64,000 nucleotides of DNA from Tessaracoccus lacteus (GTDB taxonomy: Bacteria; Actinomycetota; Actinomycetes; Propionibacteriales; Propionibacteriaceae): assembly GCF_029917005.1 (NCBI RefSeq), contig NZ_CP123967.1:1550001-1614000 (forward strand). The letters are read 5' to 3'. Both the position numbers and the translations under genes were made by a program. Of this stretch, positions 48,045 through 57,773 are shown piece after piece; position 1 is the stretch's first letter, and every line of letters begins with the position of its first letter. The notes beneath the pieces are model-generated. The model was not told the origin of the DNA. It saw nothing but the letters and a program-made list of their open reading frames with translations, and searched no databases.

Positions 48045-51000
48045 GAGCTCTCCCTCCCGACGCCGACACACGATGGGCCGAGCACGGCCTTGAGGTCGGC
48101 GAACAGCGCAGAGGTGAGTTCGACGCGGAAGCCGTCTCCGAGCCTGAACGTCTTGATCTGCTCCCCCGTCCGGAGGTTGAGGTGGACCTCGGCCGCGCCG
48201 GGGTACTGCGCGAGGATCGACTTGAGCCTGCCGACCACGCCCGGCGTGCAGCGCACGGCGGGCAGGGTCAACGCGAGCGGCCCGACGTTGCCCTCAGCGC
48301 TGACATGCGGGGCGATGACGTTCTGCGCTCGCATGCGTCCCCTGTCCTCGCCGGACTCGACGACGCCGTCGACGGCCACGATGGTGTCCGGCGCGAGGTG
48401 CATCGCGACCTGGTCGTAGACCCGTGGGAACACCGTGACCTCGATCGAGTTGCCGAGGTCCTCGAGAACCACCTGCGCCCAGATGTTGCCGGCCTTGTTC
48501 ACGCGACGGTTGACCGAGGTGATCAGTCCGCACAGCTTGGTGTTGCCGCGGTAGCCGTCCTCGGCGACGGCGGAGGCGATGGAGCGGTCGCTGTTGGCCT
48601 GCAGCACGTGTTCGAGCCCGTTGAGTGGATGGTCGGAGACGTACAGGCCGAGCATCTCCCGCTCGAACGCCAGCTTGGTGCGGCGGTCCCACTCGTCGAC
48701 GTCCGGGACGGCCTCGTGCAGCGGGCTGGCCTCGTCGGCGCCCGCCCCGTCGTCGAAGCCGAAGTCGAAGCCGTCCTGGCCGTTCTCGGCGTTCTTCTTG
48801 AGGTCGATGATCGAGTCCACCGCCGCCTCGAAGATCCCCATCAGGGACCGGCGCGTGTGCCCGAGCTCGTCGAAGGCGCCCGCCTTGACCAGCGACTCCA
48901 CGACGCGCTTGTTGCACATCAGCAGCGGAGCCTTGTCCAGGAAGTCGTAGAAGTCCTTCGCCGGTCCCAGCCTCGTGCGCTCCTGGACCCACGCCGTGAC
49001 CACCTTGTCGCCCACGTTGCGCACCGCACCCATGCCGAATCGGATGTGCTCCCCGACGGGTGTGAAGGCCACCTCCGAGGAGTTCACGTCCGGGGGCAGC
49101 ACCTCGATGCCCATGTGGCGGCACTCCGCCAGGTAGAGGGCGGACTTGTCCTTGTCGTCGCGGACCGACTGCAGCAGAGCGGCCATGTACTCGACGGGGT
49201 AGTTGGCCTTGAGCCAGGCCGTCCAGTAGGACACGAGCCCGTAGGCGGCCGAGTGGGCCTTGTTGAACGCGTAGTCGGAGAACGGCAGCAGGATGTCCCA
49301 CAGGGTCTGGATGGCGTCCTTGGAGTAGCCGCGCTCGATCATGCCGGCCGAGAAGGTCGCGTACTGCTTGTCCAGCTCGGACTTCTTCTTCTTGCCCATC
49401 GCGCGGCGGAGCATGTCCGCGCCGCCGAGCGTGTAGCCGGCGAGCTTCTGCGCGATAGCCATGACCTGCTCCTGGTACACGATCAGGCCGTAGGTCTCGC
49501 CCAGGATGGACTCCAGCGGTTCCGCGAGCTCCGGGTGGATCGGCTCCACCGGCTCGCGGCCGGTCTTGCGGCGCGCGTACTTGTTGTGCGAGTCCGCACC
49601 CATGGGGCCGGGGCGGTAGAGCGCGCCAACGGCGGAGATGTCGTCGAAGCAGTCCGGCTGCATGGATCGCAGCAGCGCCCGCATGGGGCCGCCGTCGAGC
49701 TGGAACACGCCGAGCGTGTCGCCGCGCTGGAGCAGGGTGAATGTCTTCTCGTCGTCGAGCGCGAGGCTCTCGAGCTCGACCTGGATGCCCCGGTTCAACT
49801 CGATGTTGTGCAGCGCGTCGGCGAGCACCGTGAGGTTGCGCAGCCCGAGGAAGTCCATCTTGATCAGGCCGAGGGACTCGCAGCCTGGATAGTCGAACTG
49901 CGTGATGATGGCGCCGTCGGCCTCTCGCTTCATCAGCGGCACGACGTCGGCGAGGGGTGCCCGGCTCATGATGACGCCGGCGGCGTGCACGCCCCACTGG
50001 CGCTTGAGGCCCTCGATGCCGCGGGCTGTGTCGACGACCGTGCGCACGTCGGCGTTGGACTGGTACAGCTCGCGGAACTCGGCGCCCTCGGCGTAGCGCT
50101 TGTGCTCCTCGTTGAACAGGTCGCCCAGGGGCACGCCTTTGCCCATCACGTCCGGCGGCATGGCCTTGGTGATCTGCTCGCCGATGGCGAAGGGCATGTC
50201 GAGGACGCGGGCGGCGTCCTTAACGGCGGCCTTCGCCTTGATGGAGCCGTAGGTGATGATCTGCGCAACGTACTCGCTGCCGTACTTCTCGGTGACGTAG
50301 TTGATGACCTCGCCGCGGCGGCGATCATCGAAGTCGATGTCGAAGTCGGGCATCGAGACGCGCTCGGGGTTGAGGAAGCGCTCGAAGAGCAGGCCGTGCT
50401 CGAGCGGGTCGAGGTCGGTGATGCGCATGGCGTACGCGCACATCGAGCCAGCTCCGGAGCCTCGGCCGGGGCCGACGCGGACCCCGTTGTGCTTGGCCCA
50501 GTTGATGAAGTCCGCGACGACGAGGAAGTAGCCGGAGAACCCCATCTGGACGATGATGCCCGTCTCGAACTCGGCCCTGTCCAGCACCTCCTGCGGGATG
50601 CCGTTCGGGTAGCGGACGTGCAGTCCCCGCTCGACCTCCTTCTTGAACCAGGACTCCTCCGTCTCGCCCGGCGGCACGTCGAAGCGCGGCATGTAGGTGC
50701 CGATGCCCTCGTCGAAGCTCGTCTCGACGCGCTCGGCGATCGCCAGCGTGTTGTCGCAGGCCTCGGGGAAGTCGCGGAAGAGGTGCCGCATCTCCGCGGG
50801 GCTCTTCAGGTAGTAGCCGTTGCCGTCGAAGCGGAACCGGTCGGCCTGGGCCTTGCGGGAGCCGGCCGACACGCACAGCAGGGTGTCGTGTGAGTCGGCG
50901 TCCTCGGCGTGCACGTAGTGGAGGTCATTGGTGGCGACCAACGGCAGGCTCAGGTCCCTGGCAACTTGCAGGAGGCCCTTGCGCACCCGGGTCTCGATCT

Positions 51001-51580
51001 CGAGCCCGTGATCCATCAGCTCGACGTAGAAGTTCCCCTCGCCGAAGATGTCGCGGAACTCGGCGGCGGCGGCCACGGCGTTGTCGTACTGGCCGAGCCG
51101 CAGGAACGTCTGCACCTCGCCGGAGGGGCAGCCGGTGGTGGCGATCAGCCCCTTGCCGTAGGTGTTGAGGAGCTCCCGGTCGGCGCGCGGCTTGTAGAAG
51201 AAGCCCTCCAACGACGAGTACGTCGACAGCTTGAACAGATTGTGCATGCCGACCTTGTCGGCGGCCCACATCGTCATGTGGGTGTAGGCACCCTTGGAGG
51301 CGACGTCGTCGCCCGTGCCGTCGCCGAACTGGACCCGCTTTCGCTCGGAGCGGTGCGTGCGGGGCGTCAGGTACGCCTCGAGCCCGATGATGGGCTTGAC
51401 ATCGAAAGCCTTGGACGCCTTGTAGAACTCGTAGGCCCCGTACAGGTTGCCGTGGTCGGTGATCGCCAGCGCCGGCATCTTCATCTGCTCGGCTCCGCTG
51501 AAGAGGTCCTTGATCCTGGCCGCACCGTCCAGCATGGAGAACTCGGTGTGGCAGTGCAGGTGGACGAACGAATCCGACAA
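48041..51580 (-). CDS. dnaE: DNA polymerase III alpha subunit (DnaE1)
   Basis: Main replicative polymerase. 1,179 residues from a TTG preceded by a strong AGGAGGA site. The N-terminal PHP domain shows HLHCHTEFSMLDG (8-20), and in actinobacterial DnaE1 it provides proofreading. Catalytic aspartates lie in PDFDIDFDDRRRG near residue 408. Tandem HhH (GLIKMDFLGLRNLTVLAD, and further near 835), an OB domain near 985-1070 (AGNIWAQVVLEDLGNSIEVTVFPRVY), and a C-terminal tau-binding region. Head of a run dnaE-membrane protein-his operon. Confidence 0.97.
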   Translation of the reverse strand: MSDSFVHLHCHTEFSMLDGAARIKDLFSGAEQMKMPALAITDHGNLYGAYEFYKASKAFDVKPIIGLEAYLTPRTHRSERKRVQFGDGTGDDVASKGAYTHMTMWAADKVGMHNLFKLSTYSSLEGFFYKPRADRELLNTYGKGLIATTGCPSGEVQTFLRLGQYDNAVAAAAEFRDIFGEGNFYVELMDHGLEIETRVRKGLLQVARDLSLPLVATNDLHYVHAEDADSHDTLLCVSAGSRKAQADRFRFDGNGYYLKSPAEMRHLFRDFPEACDNTLAIAERVETSFDEGIGTYMPRFDVPPGETEESWFKKEVERGLHVRYPNGIPQEVLDRAEFETGIIVQMGFSGYFLVVADFINWAKHNGVRVGPGRGSGAGSMCAYAMRITDLDPLEHGLLFERFLNPERVSMPDFDIDFDDRRRGEVINYVTEKYGSEYVAQIITYGSIKAKAAVKDAARVLDMPFAIGEQITKAMPPDVMGKGVPLGDLFNEEHKRYAEGAEFRELYQSNADVRTVVDTARGIEGLKRQWGVHAAGVIMSRAPLADVVPLMKREADGAIITQFDYPGCESLGLIKMDFLGLRNLTVLADALHNIELNRGIQVELESLALDDEKTFTLLQRGDTLGVFQLDGGPMRALLRSMQPDCFDDISAVGALYRPGPMGADSHNKYARRKTGREPVEPIHPELAEPLESILGETYGLIVYQEQVMAIAQKLAGYTLGGADMLRRAMGKKKKSELDKQYATFSAGMIERGYSKDAIQTLWDILLPFSDYAFNKAHSAAYGLVSYWTAWLKANYPVEYMAALLQSVRDDKDKSALYLAECRHMGIEVLPPDVNSSEVAFTPVGEHIRFGMGAVRNVGDKVVTAWVQERTRLGPAKDFYDFLDKAPLLMCNKRVVESLVKAGAFDELGHTRRSLMGIFEAAVDSIIDLKKNAENGQDGFDFGFDDGAGADEASPLHEAVPDVDEWDRRTKLAFEREMLGLYVSDHPLNGLEHVLQANSDRSIASAVAEDGYRGNTKLCGLITSVNRRVNKAGNIWAQVVLEDLGNSIEVTVFPRVYDQVAMHLAPDTIVAVDGVVESGEDRGRMRAQNVIAPHVSAEGNVGPLALTLPAVRCTPGVVGRLKSILAQYPGAAEVHLNLRTGEQIKTFRLGDGFRVELTSALFADLKAVLGPSCVGVGRESS

Positions 51581-51766
51581 CGAGTCCTCCTAGAGATGCG
51601 CGCTCCGGCCCCACCTTACCCGTCCCGTCGCGACGGCCGGACACCCGGCCGGGCACCCTTCCCGATCACGCCAACCACCGGTGCCGAGTCGGCCCGCCGC
51701 TAAATGGGCCGGACTTTGAACGGTTTTCGGGGGCGGGAATCCTTGTCCCTGGATTCGCACGGGTGT

Positions 51767-52043
51767 GTGATTCGACATGGATTCTATGAGGACGCGGGAG
51801 CAGGCGCGTGGGAGTTCGCCTCCCAGCGCGCGGGCTTCATCGCGGGCCAGGCCGCCTAGCTCAACGCCGATCTGGTGGATCTGATGGTCGAGGTGCTGGA
51901 GACCACTGCTGGTCCGGCGGCGGGATCAGGTCCCCGGAGCACTGGCTGCAGCTGATGACCGCCGTCTCACCCGCCCATGCGGCCGACATCGTGGCCGGGG
52001 CACGCTCCGGGGACCCGGACGCGACCCTGGCCGAAGGCGACCT
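51767..52043 (+). pseudogene. Remnant of a DUF222/HNH-endonuclease (13E12-repeat) protein
   Basis: From a GTG at 51767 the frame reads VIRHGFYEDAGAGAWEF... up to a TAG at 51857-51859 that replaces a likely glutamine codon (CAG), then LNADLVDLMVEVLETT. A one-base deletion or equivalent shift near 51908-51910 moves the frame to WSGGGIRSPEHWLQLM, AVSPAHAADIVAGARSG and ATLAEGDLT. The GIRSPEHW and SPAHAADIV blocks are typical of the N-terminus of DUF222 proteins. The rest, including the HNH domain, is missing before the formate-channel gene. This relic fills most of the 495-bp gap between dnaE and the channel gene; the rest (51581-51766) shows nothing. Confidence 0.82.
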
Positions 52044-52075
52044 CACCCACGCGCCTGGGTCCCCGCGCCCGTGCC

Positions 52076-52906
52076 TCAGTCGGTCGTGCGGCCCCGCCGG
52101 GGGTCGTTGAGGAAGGCGTAGTAGAACCCGATCAGCACCCCTCCGCCAACGAAGTTGCCGAGCAGAGCCACCCCGACGTTCAGCGCGGCTGCGCCGACGG
52201 CGACCTCGCCCTGGAGCCCGACCACCATGAACAGCACCGTGTTGGCGACGGAGTGCTCCAGCCCGAGGAAGACGAAGAGGAACACCGCGGACAGCATCGA
52301 GATGATGATGGCGAGGTAGTCCTTGAGGTAGCCGTTGTAGACCACCAGCATCGCGATGTTGATCAGCAGGTTGCAGAGCACGGCGCGGAAGAAGAGGTCG
52401 CTCAGGCCCAGCATGGAGGTGGTGTAGCCGAGCTTCACGTCGACCGAGTGCTGCATTGCCTCCAACAGGCCGCCCGTGACGATCGTGCTGCCCTTCAGCA
52501 TGAGCGCCAGAACGAGGCCGCCCAGCGCGTTGCCGAGCAGGCACAGCGACAGGATGCCGAGTTGGCGGGAGGGCGTGATGCGCCGGTGGTAGACGGCCAC
52601 CGAGGTCAGCATCATGTTGGAGGTCAGTAGCTCCGACTTGGTCAGGTAGATGAATACCAGGGCCCAGCCGAAGACCGCCGCTCCGAGGATCTTCCCGACC
52701 CCGGAGAAGTCGACTCCGCCGAGGTCGGTGAACGTCGCGACGATCTGGTAGTGCGCCACGTACAGGATCCCGATCAGCAGGCCGGCCATGGCCGCTCGCA
52801 TCAGGTAGGGGCCCTTGATCCGCCTGGACATGGTGTCCTTGGTCTCGGCGGCCTCGAGCACGGTCTGGATGAAGACCTGCCCGGGGAAGAGTCTGGTGTC
52901 GCTCAT
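52076..52906 (-). CDS. Formate/nitrite transporter (FNT) family channel
   Basis: 276 residues from the ATG at 52906. Six membrane segments in the aquaporin-like FNT fold; the hallmark LGLEHSVANTVLFMVVG (near residue 210) includes the pore histidine and NxVLF region, and RAAMAGLLIGILYVAHY and LCNLLINIAMLV are further family segments. Pentameric channel for formate, nitrite or similar monovalent acids. No formate lyase, nitrite reductase or hydrosulfide gene is nearby, so the ion is open. Confidence 0.9.
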   Translation of the reverse strand: MSDTRLFPGQVFIQTVLEAAETKDTMSRRIKGPYLMRAAMAGLLIGILYVAHYQIVATFTDLGGVDFSGVGKILGAAVFGWALVFIYLTKSELLTSNMMLTSVAVYHRRITPSRQLGILSLCLLGNALGGLVLALMLKGSTIVTGGLLEAMQHSVDVKLGYTTSMLGLSDLFFRAVLCNLLINIAMLVVYNGYLKDYLAIIISMLSAVFLFVFLGLEHSVANTVLFMVVGLQGEVAVGAAALNVGVALLGNFVGGGVLIGFYYAFLNDPRRGRTTD

Positions 52907-52972
52907 GCGGTGGGGATCCCTGGTCGGTGGCGTCATTCGGGGGTCCGAAGCAGCATCGATCCTAACGAGCGA

Positions 52973-53004
52973 CCCCGCCGGCCCGGGAGCCGGGGTCGGC
53001 GGGG
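52973..53004 (-). terminator. GC-rich hairpin after the GH20 gene
   Basis: An 8-bp stem, ccccgccg with cggcgggg, lies 19 bp past the GH20 stop (minus strand) and before the formate-channel start. There is an alternative pairing within the loop (cccggctc-type), so the exact fold is uncertain. No T run. Confidence 0.55.
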
Positions 53005-53022
53005 CCGGCGGTCGCCGGTGGG

Positions 53023-54516
53023 TCAGCGCCAGTCAACCCCGGGCGCCCGGTGGAACGCGATGCCCTGTGCCTCCCACAGCGGTGCGATGCCCGCGAGGCG
53101 GCCGGAGAAGGACGTCCAGGTCCGCCAGGCGTGCCCCTCAGGGGCCGGAGACCAGCCGATCTCGGCCGCCGAGGCGATGCGCGGGAACATCATGTGGTCG
53201 AGTTCCTCCAGGCTGGTGAGCTTCTCCGTCCAGGTGGGAGCCTCGACGCCGAGCACGGCGTCCTCGCCTATGCCGTCGATCAGGGTCGCGGGGTCCCAGT
53301 CGTAGGACTGTTCGAGGCTCACGAAGCCCGCCCATGTCAGGCCGAGGGGCTCGTCCTCGTCGTACTTCATGTCGAGGTAGATCGCGTCTGCCGGGGACAG
53401 GATGACGCCGCCGCCCCGCTCCGGGAACGTGCGGGCCTTCGCGGCGACCTGCTCGTCGTTGGACCGGAGCCCCCAGAACTGACCGACCGTCCCGCGGGCC
53501 AGGCCCTCGGCCGCGCCCGCCTCGTGCCAGACCACCGGCGTCTTGCCGAGGCCGGCCACCAGTGTGGTGACTCGCTCCATGAAGTACGCGAAGTCCGCCG
53601 GGTCTGTGCCGAGGCACTCGTCACCGCCGACGTGCACCAGCGGGCCCGGGGTCAGCGCGGCGACCTCCCCGAGCACGTCGGCGAGGAAGTCGTAGGTGGG
53701 CTCATGGTGGATGCGCAGCTGCGAGAAGCCAACGGGGATGGAGGTGCAGGGTTCGCCCTTGACGGGCACGTCGCCGCCGAAGGCCTCGACCGTGTCGAGC
53801 ATCTCTCGGGTGAGAACGGGCTCCTCGACGAGGTCCGGATAGGCGACGCCGACGGCGTGCGTGTGGCCGGGCAGGTCGATCTCCGGCACGACGATCATGT
53901 CGTAGGAGGCCGCGTGGGCGACGATCCGTGCATAGTCGGCTTGCGTGAAGTGGCCGCCGGAATCCCCGAAGGCCGCGGTCCCCGACGCCTTCGCGGTCAG
54001 CTCGGGTCGCGAGGCGATCTCGAGCCGCCAGCCCTGGTCGTCGCTGAGGTGCAGGTGCAGCGCGTTGAGCTTCAGACGGGCGGCGCGGTCGATCAGCGTC
54101 TCGACCGTGGCGACGTCGAAGAAGTGACGCACCACATCGATCATGAAGCCGCGGTAGGCGAACCGGGGCGCGTCGTGGATGTCGAGGGCCGGGATCTCCC
54201 AGCCTTCTCCGGACCGGCGGACGGCCTGGACGAGCGTCCAGATGCCGTACCGCAGGCCGGCGCGGTCGGCGCCAGTGAGGGTGACCCGGTGCTCGGTGAC
54301 CGTCAGGTGATAGGACTCCGACCTCCCCTCCCCCGAGATCCGGAGCCGGATCTTGCCGTGACCGCCCACGTGCGGGCGCGCTCCGGTGATGGTGTGCAGC
54401 TCGTCGGCGAGCAGGTCGGCCAGCTCCCCGCTGACCGGAGTGGTCGCGACGAGCCGGAACGCGCCGTCGGCGATCTCGATGCGGGTCGGTGCGGGGATGA
54501 GGGGAAGGTGTTGCAT
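53023..54516 (-). CDS. Beta-N-acetylhexosaminidase (GH20)
   Basis: 497 residues with no signal peptide, so it acts in the cytoplasm. The N-terminal GH20b domain (about 1-115) precedes a TIM barrel (YRGFMIDVVRHFFDV near 123, LHLSDDQGWRLEI near 155). The catalytic Asp-Glu pair lies in VHVGGDECLG near residue 300; WHEAGAA and a Trp-rich pocket follow. Removes terminal GlcNAc/GalNAc with substrate assistance. It ends an operon with an ABC sugar importer, so it probably splits an imported GlcNAc disaccharide or short chitin/peptidoglycan fragment. Confidence 0.93.
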   Translation of the reverse strand: MQHLPLIPAPTRIEIADGAFRLVATTPVSGELADLLADELHTITGARPHVGGHGKIRLRISGEGRSESYHLTVTEHRVTLTGADRAGLRYGIWTLVQAVRRSGEGWEIPALDIHDAPRFAYRGFMIDVVRHFFDVATVETLIDRAARLKLNALHLHLSDDQGWRLEIASRPELTAKASGTAAFGDSGGHFTQADYARIVAHAASYDMIVVPEIDLPGHTHAVGVAYPDLVEEPVLTREMLDTVEAFGGDVPVKGEPCTSIPVGFSQLRIHHEPTYDFLADVLGEVAALTPGPLVHVGGDECLGTDPADFAYFMERVTTLVAGLGKTPVVWHEAGAAEGLARGTVGQFWGLRSNDEQVAAKARTFPERGGGVILSPADAIYLDMKYDEDEPLGLTWAGFVSLEQSYDWDPATLIDGIGEDAVLGVEAPTWTEKLTSLEELDHMMFPRIASAAEIGWSPAPEGHAWRTWTSFSGRLAGIAPLWEAQGIAFHRAPGVDWR

Positions 54517-54535
54517 CTCGGTCCTTGGTTGTTGC

Positions 54536-55366
54536 TCAGCCCTTGACGGCGCCGGAGGTCATGGACGACGTCATCCTGCCCTGAACGATCAGGAAGAAGA
54601 TCACCACGGGCAGGGCCATCAGCGTCGAGCCTGCCATGACGACCGACCAGTCGGTGGCCTTGGTGGCCTGGAGGAAGGACCGCAGCCAGATCGGGAGGGT
54701 CTGGCTCTCCTCCCGCGTCATGATGACCAGCGCGAAGACGAACTCGTTCCAGGCCTGGATGAAGGCGAAGATGCCGGTGGACACCAGGCCGGGGGCGAGC
54801 AGCGGGAACGTGATCCGCCAGAACGCGCCCGCCTTGGAACAGCCGTCGATCTGGGCGGCCTCCTCGAGGTCTGCGGGCACTCCCTGGACGAAACCGCGCA
54901 GGGTCCAGATCGTGAACGGCAGGACCATGGCGATGTAGACGGCCGACAGGCCGAGAACCGTGTTGACCAGGTGCCAGCCGTCGAGCAGGCGGAACATGGA
55001 GATGATGAGGGCCTCTGCAGGCACCATCTGGATGACGAGTACGGCGACGATCAGCGACTTGCGCGAGCGGAAGGTGAACCTCGACAGCGCCAGCGCCGCC
55101 ATGAAGGCGAACACCAGCGCGGTGACGAGCGTCAGTCCGGTCACTGCCAGCGACATCCACATGGCCGGGATGAAGCCGTCGCCGAGGGCGGTGGCGTAGT
55201 TGGAGAAGTTCAGCGACTCGGGCAGGAACGACGGCCTCGTCGACTTGATCTTGGCGCCGGGCAGCATCGAGGTGTTGACCATCCAGTAGACGGGGAACAC
55301 CGAGCACACGAACACGATGACGGCTGCGATGTTCAGCAGGGACCTGGAAAGCAGTGAGCCTTTCAT
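54536..55366 (-). CDS. ABC sugar importer permease (MalG/DasC-like)
   Basis: 276 residues, six TM segments. The EAA loop that contacts the ATPase is EEAAQIDGCSKAGAFWRITFPLLAPG near residue 165. CUT1-type membrane subunit. It begins 1 bp after the other permease stop and precedes the GH20 gene by 19 bp. Confidence 0.92.
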   Translation of the reverse strand: MKGSLLSRSLLNIAAVIVFVCSVFPVYWMVNTSMLPGAKIKSTRPSFLPESLNFSNYATALGDGFIPAMWMSLAVTGLTLVTALVFAFMAALALSRFTFRSRKSLIVAVLVIQMVPAEALIISMFRLLDGWHLVNTVLGLSAVYIAMVLPFTIWTLRGFVQGVPADLEEAAQIDGCSKAGAFWRITFPLLAPGLVSTGIFAFIQAWNEFVFALVIMTREESQTLPIWLRSFLQATKATDWSVVMAGSTLMALPVVIFFLIVQGRMTSSMTSGAVKG

Positions 55367-55367
55367 G

Positions 55368-56306
55368 TCAGTCCTCGTTCCTCAGGGTCAGGCGGATGTA
55401 GTAGGCCGAGATCGCCAGCAGGATCGCGACAAGGATGACGGAGATGGCGCCGCCGGTGCCGAGTCGGCCGGAGGCCATCGACTCGGTGTAGATGTAGACG
55501 CCGATGGTGTTGGTCTGCTCCCGGATGCCGCCGATGGTCTGCAGCGCGTAGATCTGCGCGAACACGCGCAGGTCCCAGATGATCTGCAGGATCAGGACGA
55601 CGATCACGATGGAGCGGATGTAGGGGAAGGTGACGTTGACGAAGCGCCGCCAGCCGTTCGCCCCGTCGAGCGATGCGGCCTCGAGCACCTCGGACGGCAC
55701 CTGCGTCAGGCCGGCGTAGAGGCTGAGGGCCACGAACGGGATGGCGCCCCAGACGATGATGATGGCCGCGACGCCGAAGAAGCTGAGCGGGTCGATCAGC
55801 CACGAGTGACCGAACCAGTTGTCTCCCGTGAGCTTGGTCATCAGCCAGTTGACGAGTCCATAGGACGTGTCGAAGATCCACCCCCACACGATCGTGGCGG
55901 TCAGCGCGGGCATCGCCCACGCGAGCAGCAGCCCGACGGACACGACGGTGCGCATGAGCTTGCCGAGCTTGGTCATCATGACGGCGATGGCCATGCCCAG
56001 CACCATCGTGGCCACGACACAGACCGCGGCGAGCGCAACGCTGCGCCCGAGCACGGCCCAGAAGATCGGATCGGTCAGGACCTTGGTGTAGTTGCCCAGC
56101 GCGATGAACTCAGGGTCGGCGCCGAAGATCTGGGCGCGTCCGTACTCCTGGAAGCTCATCACGATCATTTGTACGACGGGCCAGCCGATGAAGATGGCCA
56201 GCATGATGAATGCCGGGGCCAGGAGCAGCATCGGGGTCAGCTGCGGACGTCGGCTACGTGGCGTGTCCACCTCGGTGGTGGCGCGGGCATCACTGGTCGC
56301 GAGCAT
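55368..56306 (-). CDS. ABC sugar importer permease (MalF/DasB-like)
   Basis: 312 residues, six TM segments after an N-terminal cytoplasmic stretch. The EAA loop is EVLEAASLDGANGWRRFVNVTFPYIRS near residue 210. Pairs with the 54536 permease to form the CUT1 channel. Separated from the binding-protein gene by a strong hairpin. No ATPase gene is present in the locus; a shared MsiK-type ATPase elsewhere is likely (inference). Confidence 0.92.
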   Translation of the reverse strand: MLATSDARATTEVDTPRSRRPQLTPMLLLAPAFIMLAIFIGWPVVQMIVMSFQEYGRAQIFGADPEFIALGNYTKVLTDPIFWAVLGRSVALAAVCVVATMVLGMAIAVMMTKLGKLMRTVVSVGLLLAWAMPALTATIVWGWIFDTSYGLVNWLMTKLTGDNWFGHSWLIDPLSFFGVAAIIIVWGAIPFVALSLYAGLTQVPSEVLEAASLDGANGWRRFVNVTFPYIRSIVIVVLILQIIWDLRVFAQIYALQTIGGIREQTNTIGVYIYTESMASGRLGTGGAISVILVAILLAISAYYIRLTLRNED

Positions 56307-56347
56307 TCCGGTGAGCCTTTCTGCAGTGGGAGGGTCGTGGGGATGAC

Positions 56348-56383
56348 GCGGGGCCCGGAGGGACGACCCTCTCCGGGCCCCGC
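56348..56383 (-). terminator. Intra-operon hairpin between the binding-protein and permease genes
   Basis: A perfect 12-bp stem, gcggggcccgga with tccgggccccgc, and a 12-nt loop that can extend the stem by about 3 bp. It lies 18 bp after the binding-protein stop. Such hairpins raise binding-protein mRNA over permease mRNA by partial termination or 3'-end protection; that role is inferred. Confidence 0.75.
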
Positions 56384-56400
56384 ATCGGGTTCTGATGGGA

Positions 56401-57696
56401 TCAGGCGTTGAGGATCGACTCGATCTTGGTGTCCAGCTCCGCAGCCAGCGTGGCGGCGTCGCCGCCGTTTGCGATCTGGACGAAGAAGTCCTGCAGGAGG
56501 CCCTGTGCCTCGACCTCGGCCCAGTTCGGGCTGGCGGGGGTCAGCTTCGCGGAGGCGGCGGCCTCGGCGATGATGGAGGCGAGCTCGGGCGTCGCGCCGG
56601 CGACCTTGGAGCCGAGGCTGGTCTTCGCAGGAACCAGCCCGTTCTCGGCGAGGATGGTCTGGTACTCGTCGCTCAGCATGATCTCCAGCGCGGCCTTGGA
56701 CAGGTCGACGTTGGCGGACTTGGCCGAGATCCCGACATTGGAGCCACCCGCGAACACGGAGGCGGCGCCGCCGTCCTTGCCCGGGAGGGCGAAGTAGCCG
56801 AGCGAATCGGTCACGTCGGTGTCGTTGCCGTCCTCGTCAGCGACGATGGACCAGTACGCCCAGCTCGGGGCGGACAGGGTGGCGGACTTCGAGGTGCGCA
56901 GCGGGACCCAGGCGTCGGTCTCGTCGCCGTCCTTGGGTGCGGTGGTGCCCTCGGTCATCAGCGTCTGGACCTGGGCGATGCCTGCCAGGGACTCGGCGCT
57001 GGAGAACTGGGCGTCCCACGAGCCGTCATCGTTCTGCACGGCGATCTGGCCGCCGTTCTCCCAGATGAACGGGAGCGCGTTGTACCAGTCCTTACCCGGG
57101 AACCAGACACCCGCGACGTCGTCGAGCTTCTCGTTGATGGTCACGGCGTTGGAGACGTACTCGTCGAGCGTGGTCGGGACCTCGACGCCGGCTTCCTTGT
57201 ACTGCTCGGTGTTGTAGAACACCACGCGCGCACCGGAGTAGTACGGCGCCGCGAAGAGCTTGCCGTCGTACGAGCCGGCCTCGACGAAGCCGGGCAGCAG
57301 GTCGTCACCGCCGAGGGAGTCCTGGATGTCGCTCAGGTCGAGCAGCGCACCGGCCGAGGTGAAGGCGGCGGCCTGGGTGTTACCCATCTCCACGATGTCG
57401 GGGCTGTCGTTGCTGGACAGCGAGGTGGTGAGCTTGTCGACGAGACCGGTCCACTGCTGGACCTCGATGGTCAGGGTCGATCCCGGGTTCTGCTCCTCGA
57501 AGGTCTTCTTGAGGTAGTCCCGCGCGTCCTGCGGCGTGTCGGTGTCACCGACGAGCCAGACGCGGATGTCGCCGGTGGCGGCGCCAGCGGATGTGGTGGC
57601 GTCCGACGTGGACTCCGCGGTGGTGTTGGCTCCGCATGCGCTGAGCGCGAGAGCGGAAGCCCCGACGAGGGCAACGGCCGAAAGCTTGAGCTTCAT
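56401..57696 (-). CDS. ABC sugar-binding lipoprotein (SBP family 1)
   Basis: 431 residues. Lipoprotein signal peptide MKLKLSAVALVGASALALSA followed by the lipobox cysteine at 21 (LSAC), so it is anchored outside the membrane. Mature part has the two-lobed MalE/NgcE-type fold (GDIRVWLVGDTDTPQDARDYL, TIEVQQWTGLVDKL, FAAPYYSGARVVFYNTEQYKEAG). Presumably binds GlcNAc-containing sugars given the GH20 gene, but the ligand is not shown by sequence. The ROK regulator gene lies 77 bp upstream. Confidence 0.92.
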   Translation of the reverse strand: MKLKLSAVALVGASALALSACGANTTAESTSDATTSAGAATGDIRVWLVGDTDTPQDARDYLKKTFEEQNPGSTLTIEVQQWTGLVDKLTTSLSSNDSPDIVEMGNTQAAAFTSAGALLDLSDIQDSLGGDDLLPGFVEAGSYDGKLFAAPYYSGARVVFYNTEQYKEAGVEVPTTLDEYVSNAVTINEKLDDVAGVWFPGKDWYNALPFIWENGGQIAVQNDDGSWDAQFSSAESLAGIAQVQTLMTEGTTAPKDGDETDAWVPLRTSKSATLSAPSWAYWSIVADEDGNDTDVTDSLGYFALPGKDGGAASVFAGGSNVGISAKSANVDLSKAALEIMLSDEYQTILAENGLVPAKTSLGSKVAGATPELASIIAEAAASAKLTPASPNWAEVEAQGLLQDFFVQIANGGDAATLAAELDTKIESILNA

Positions 57697-57773
57697 TGCC
57701 TGACTCCATTTTCCTAGGTGGTGTGTAACTTCGTTGGTTGTTTCCCTGAAGGGTGCTGCCGTGGCAGCTGAGG

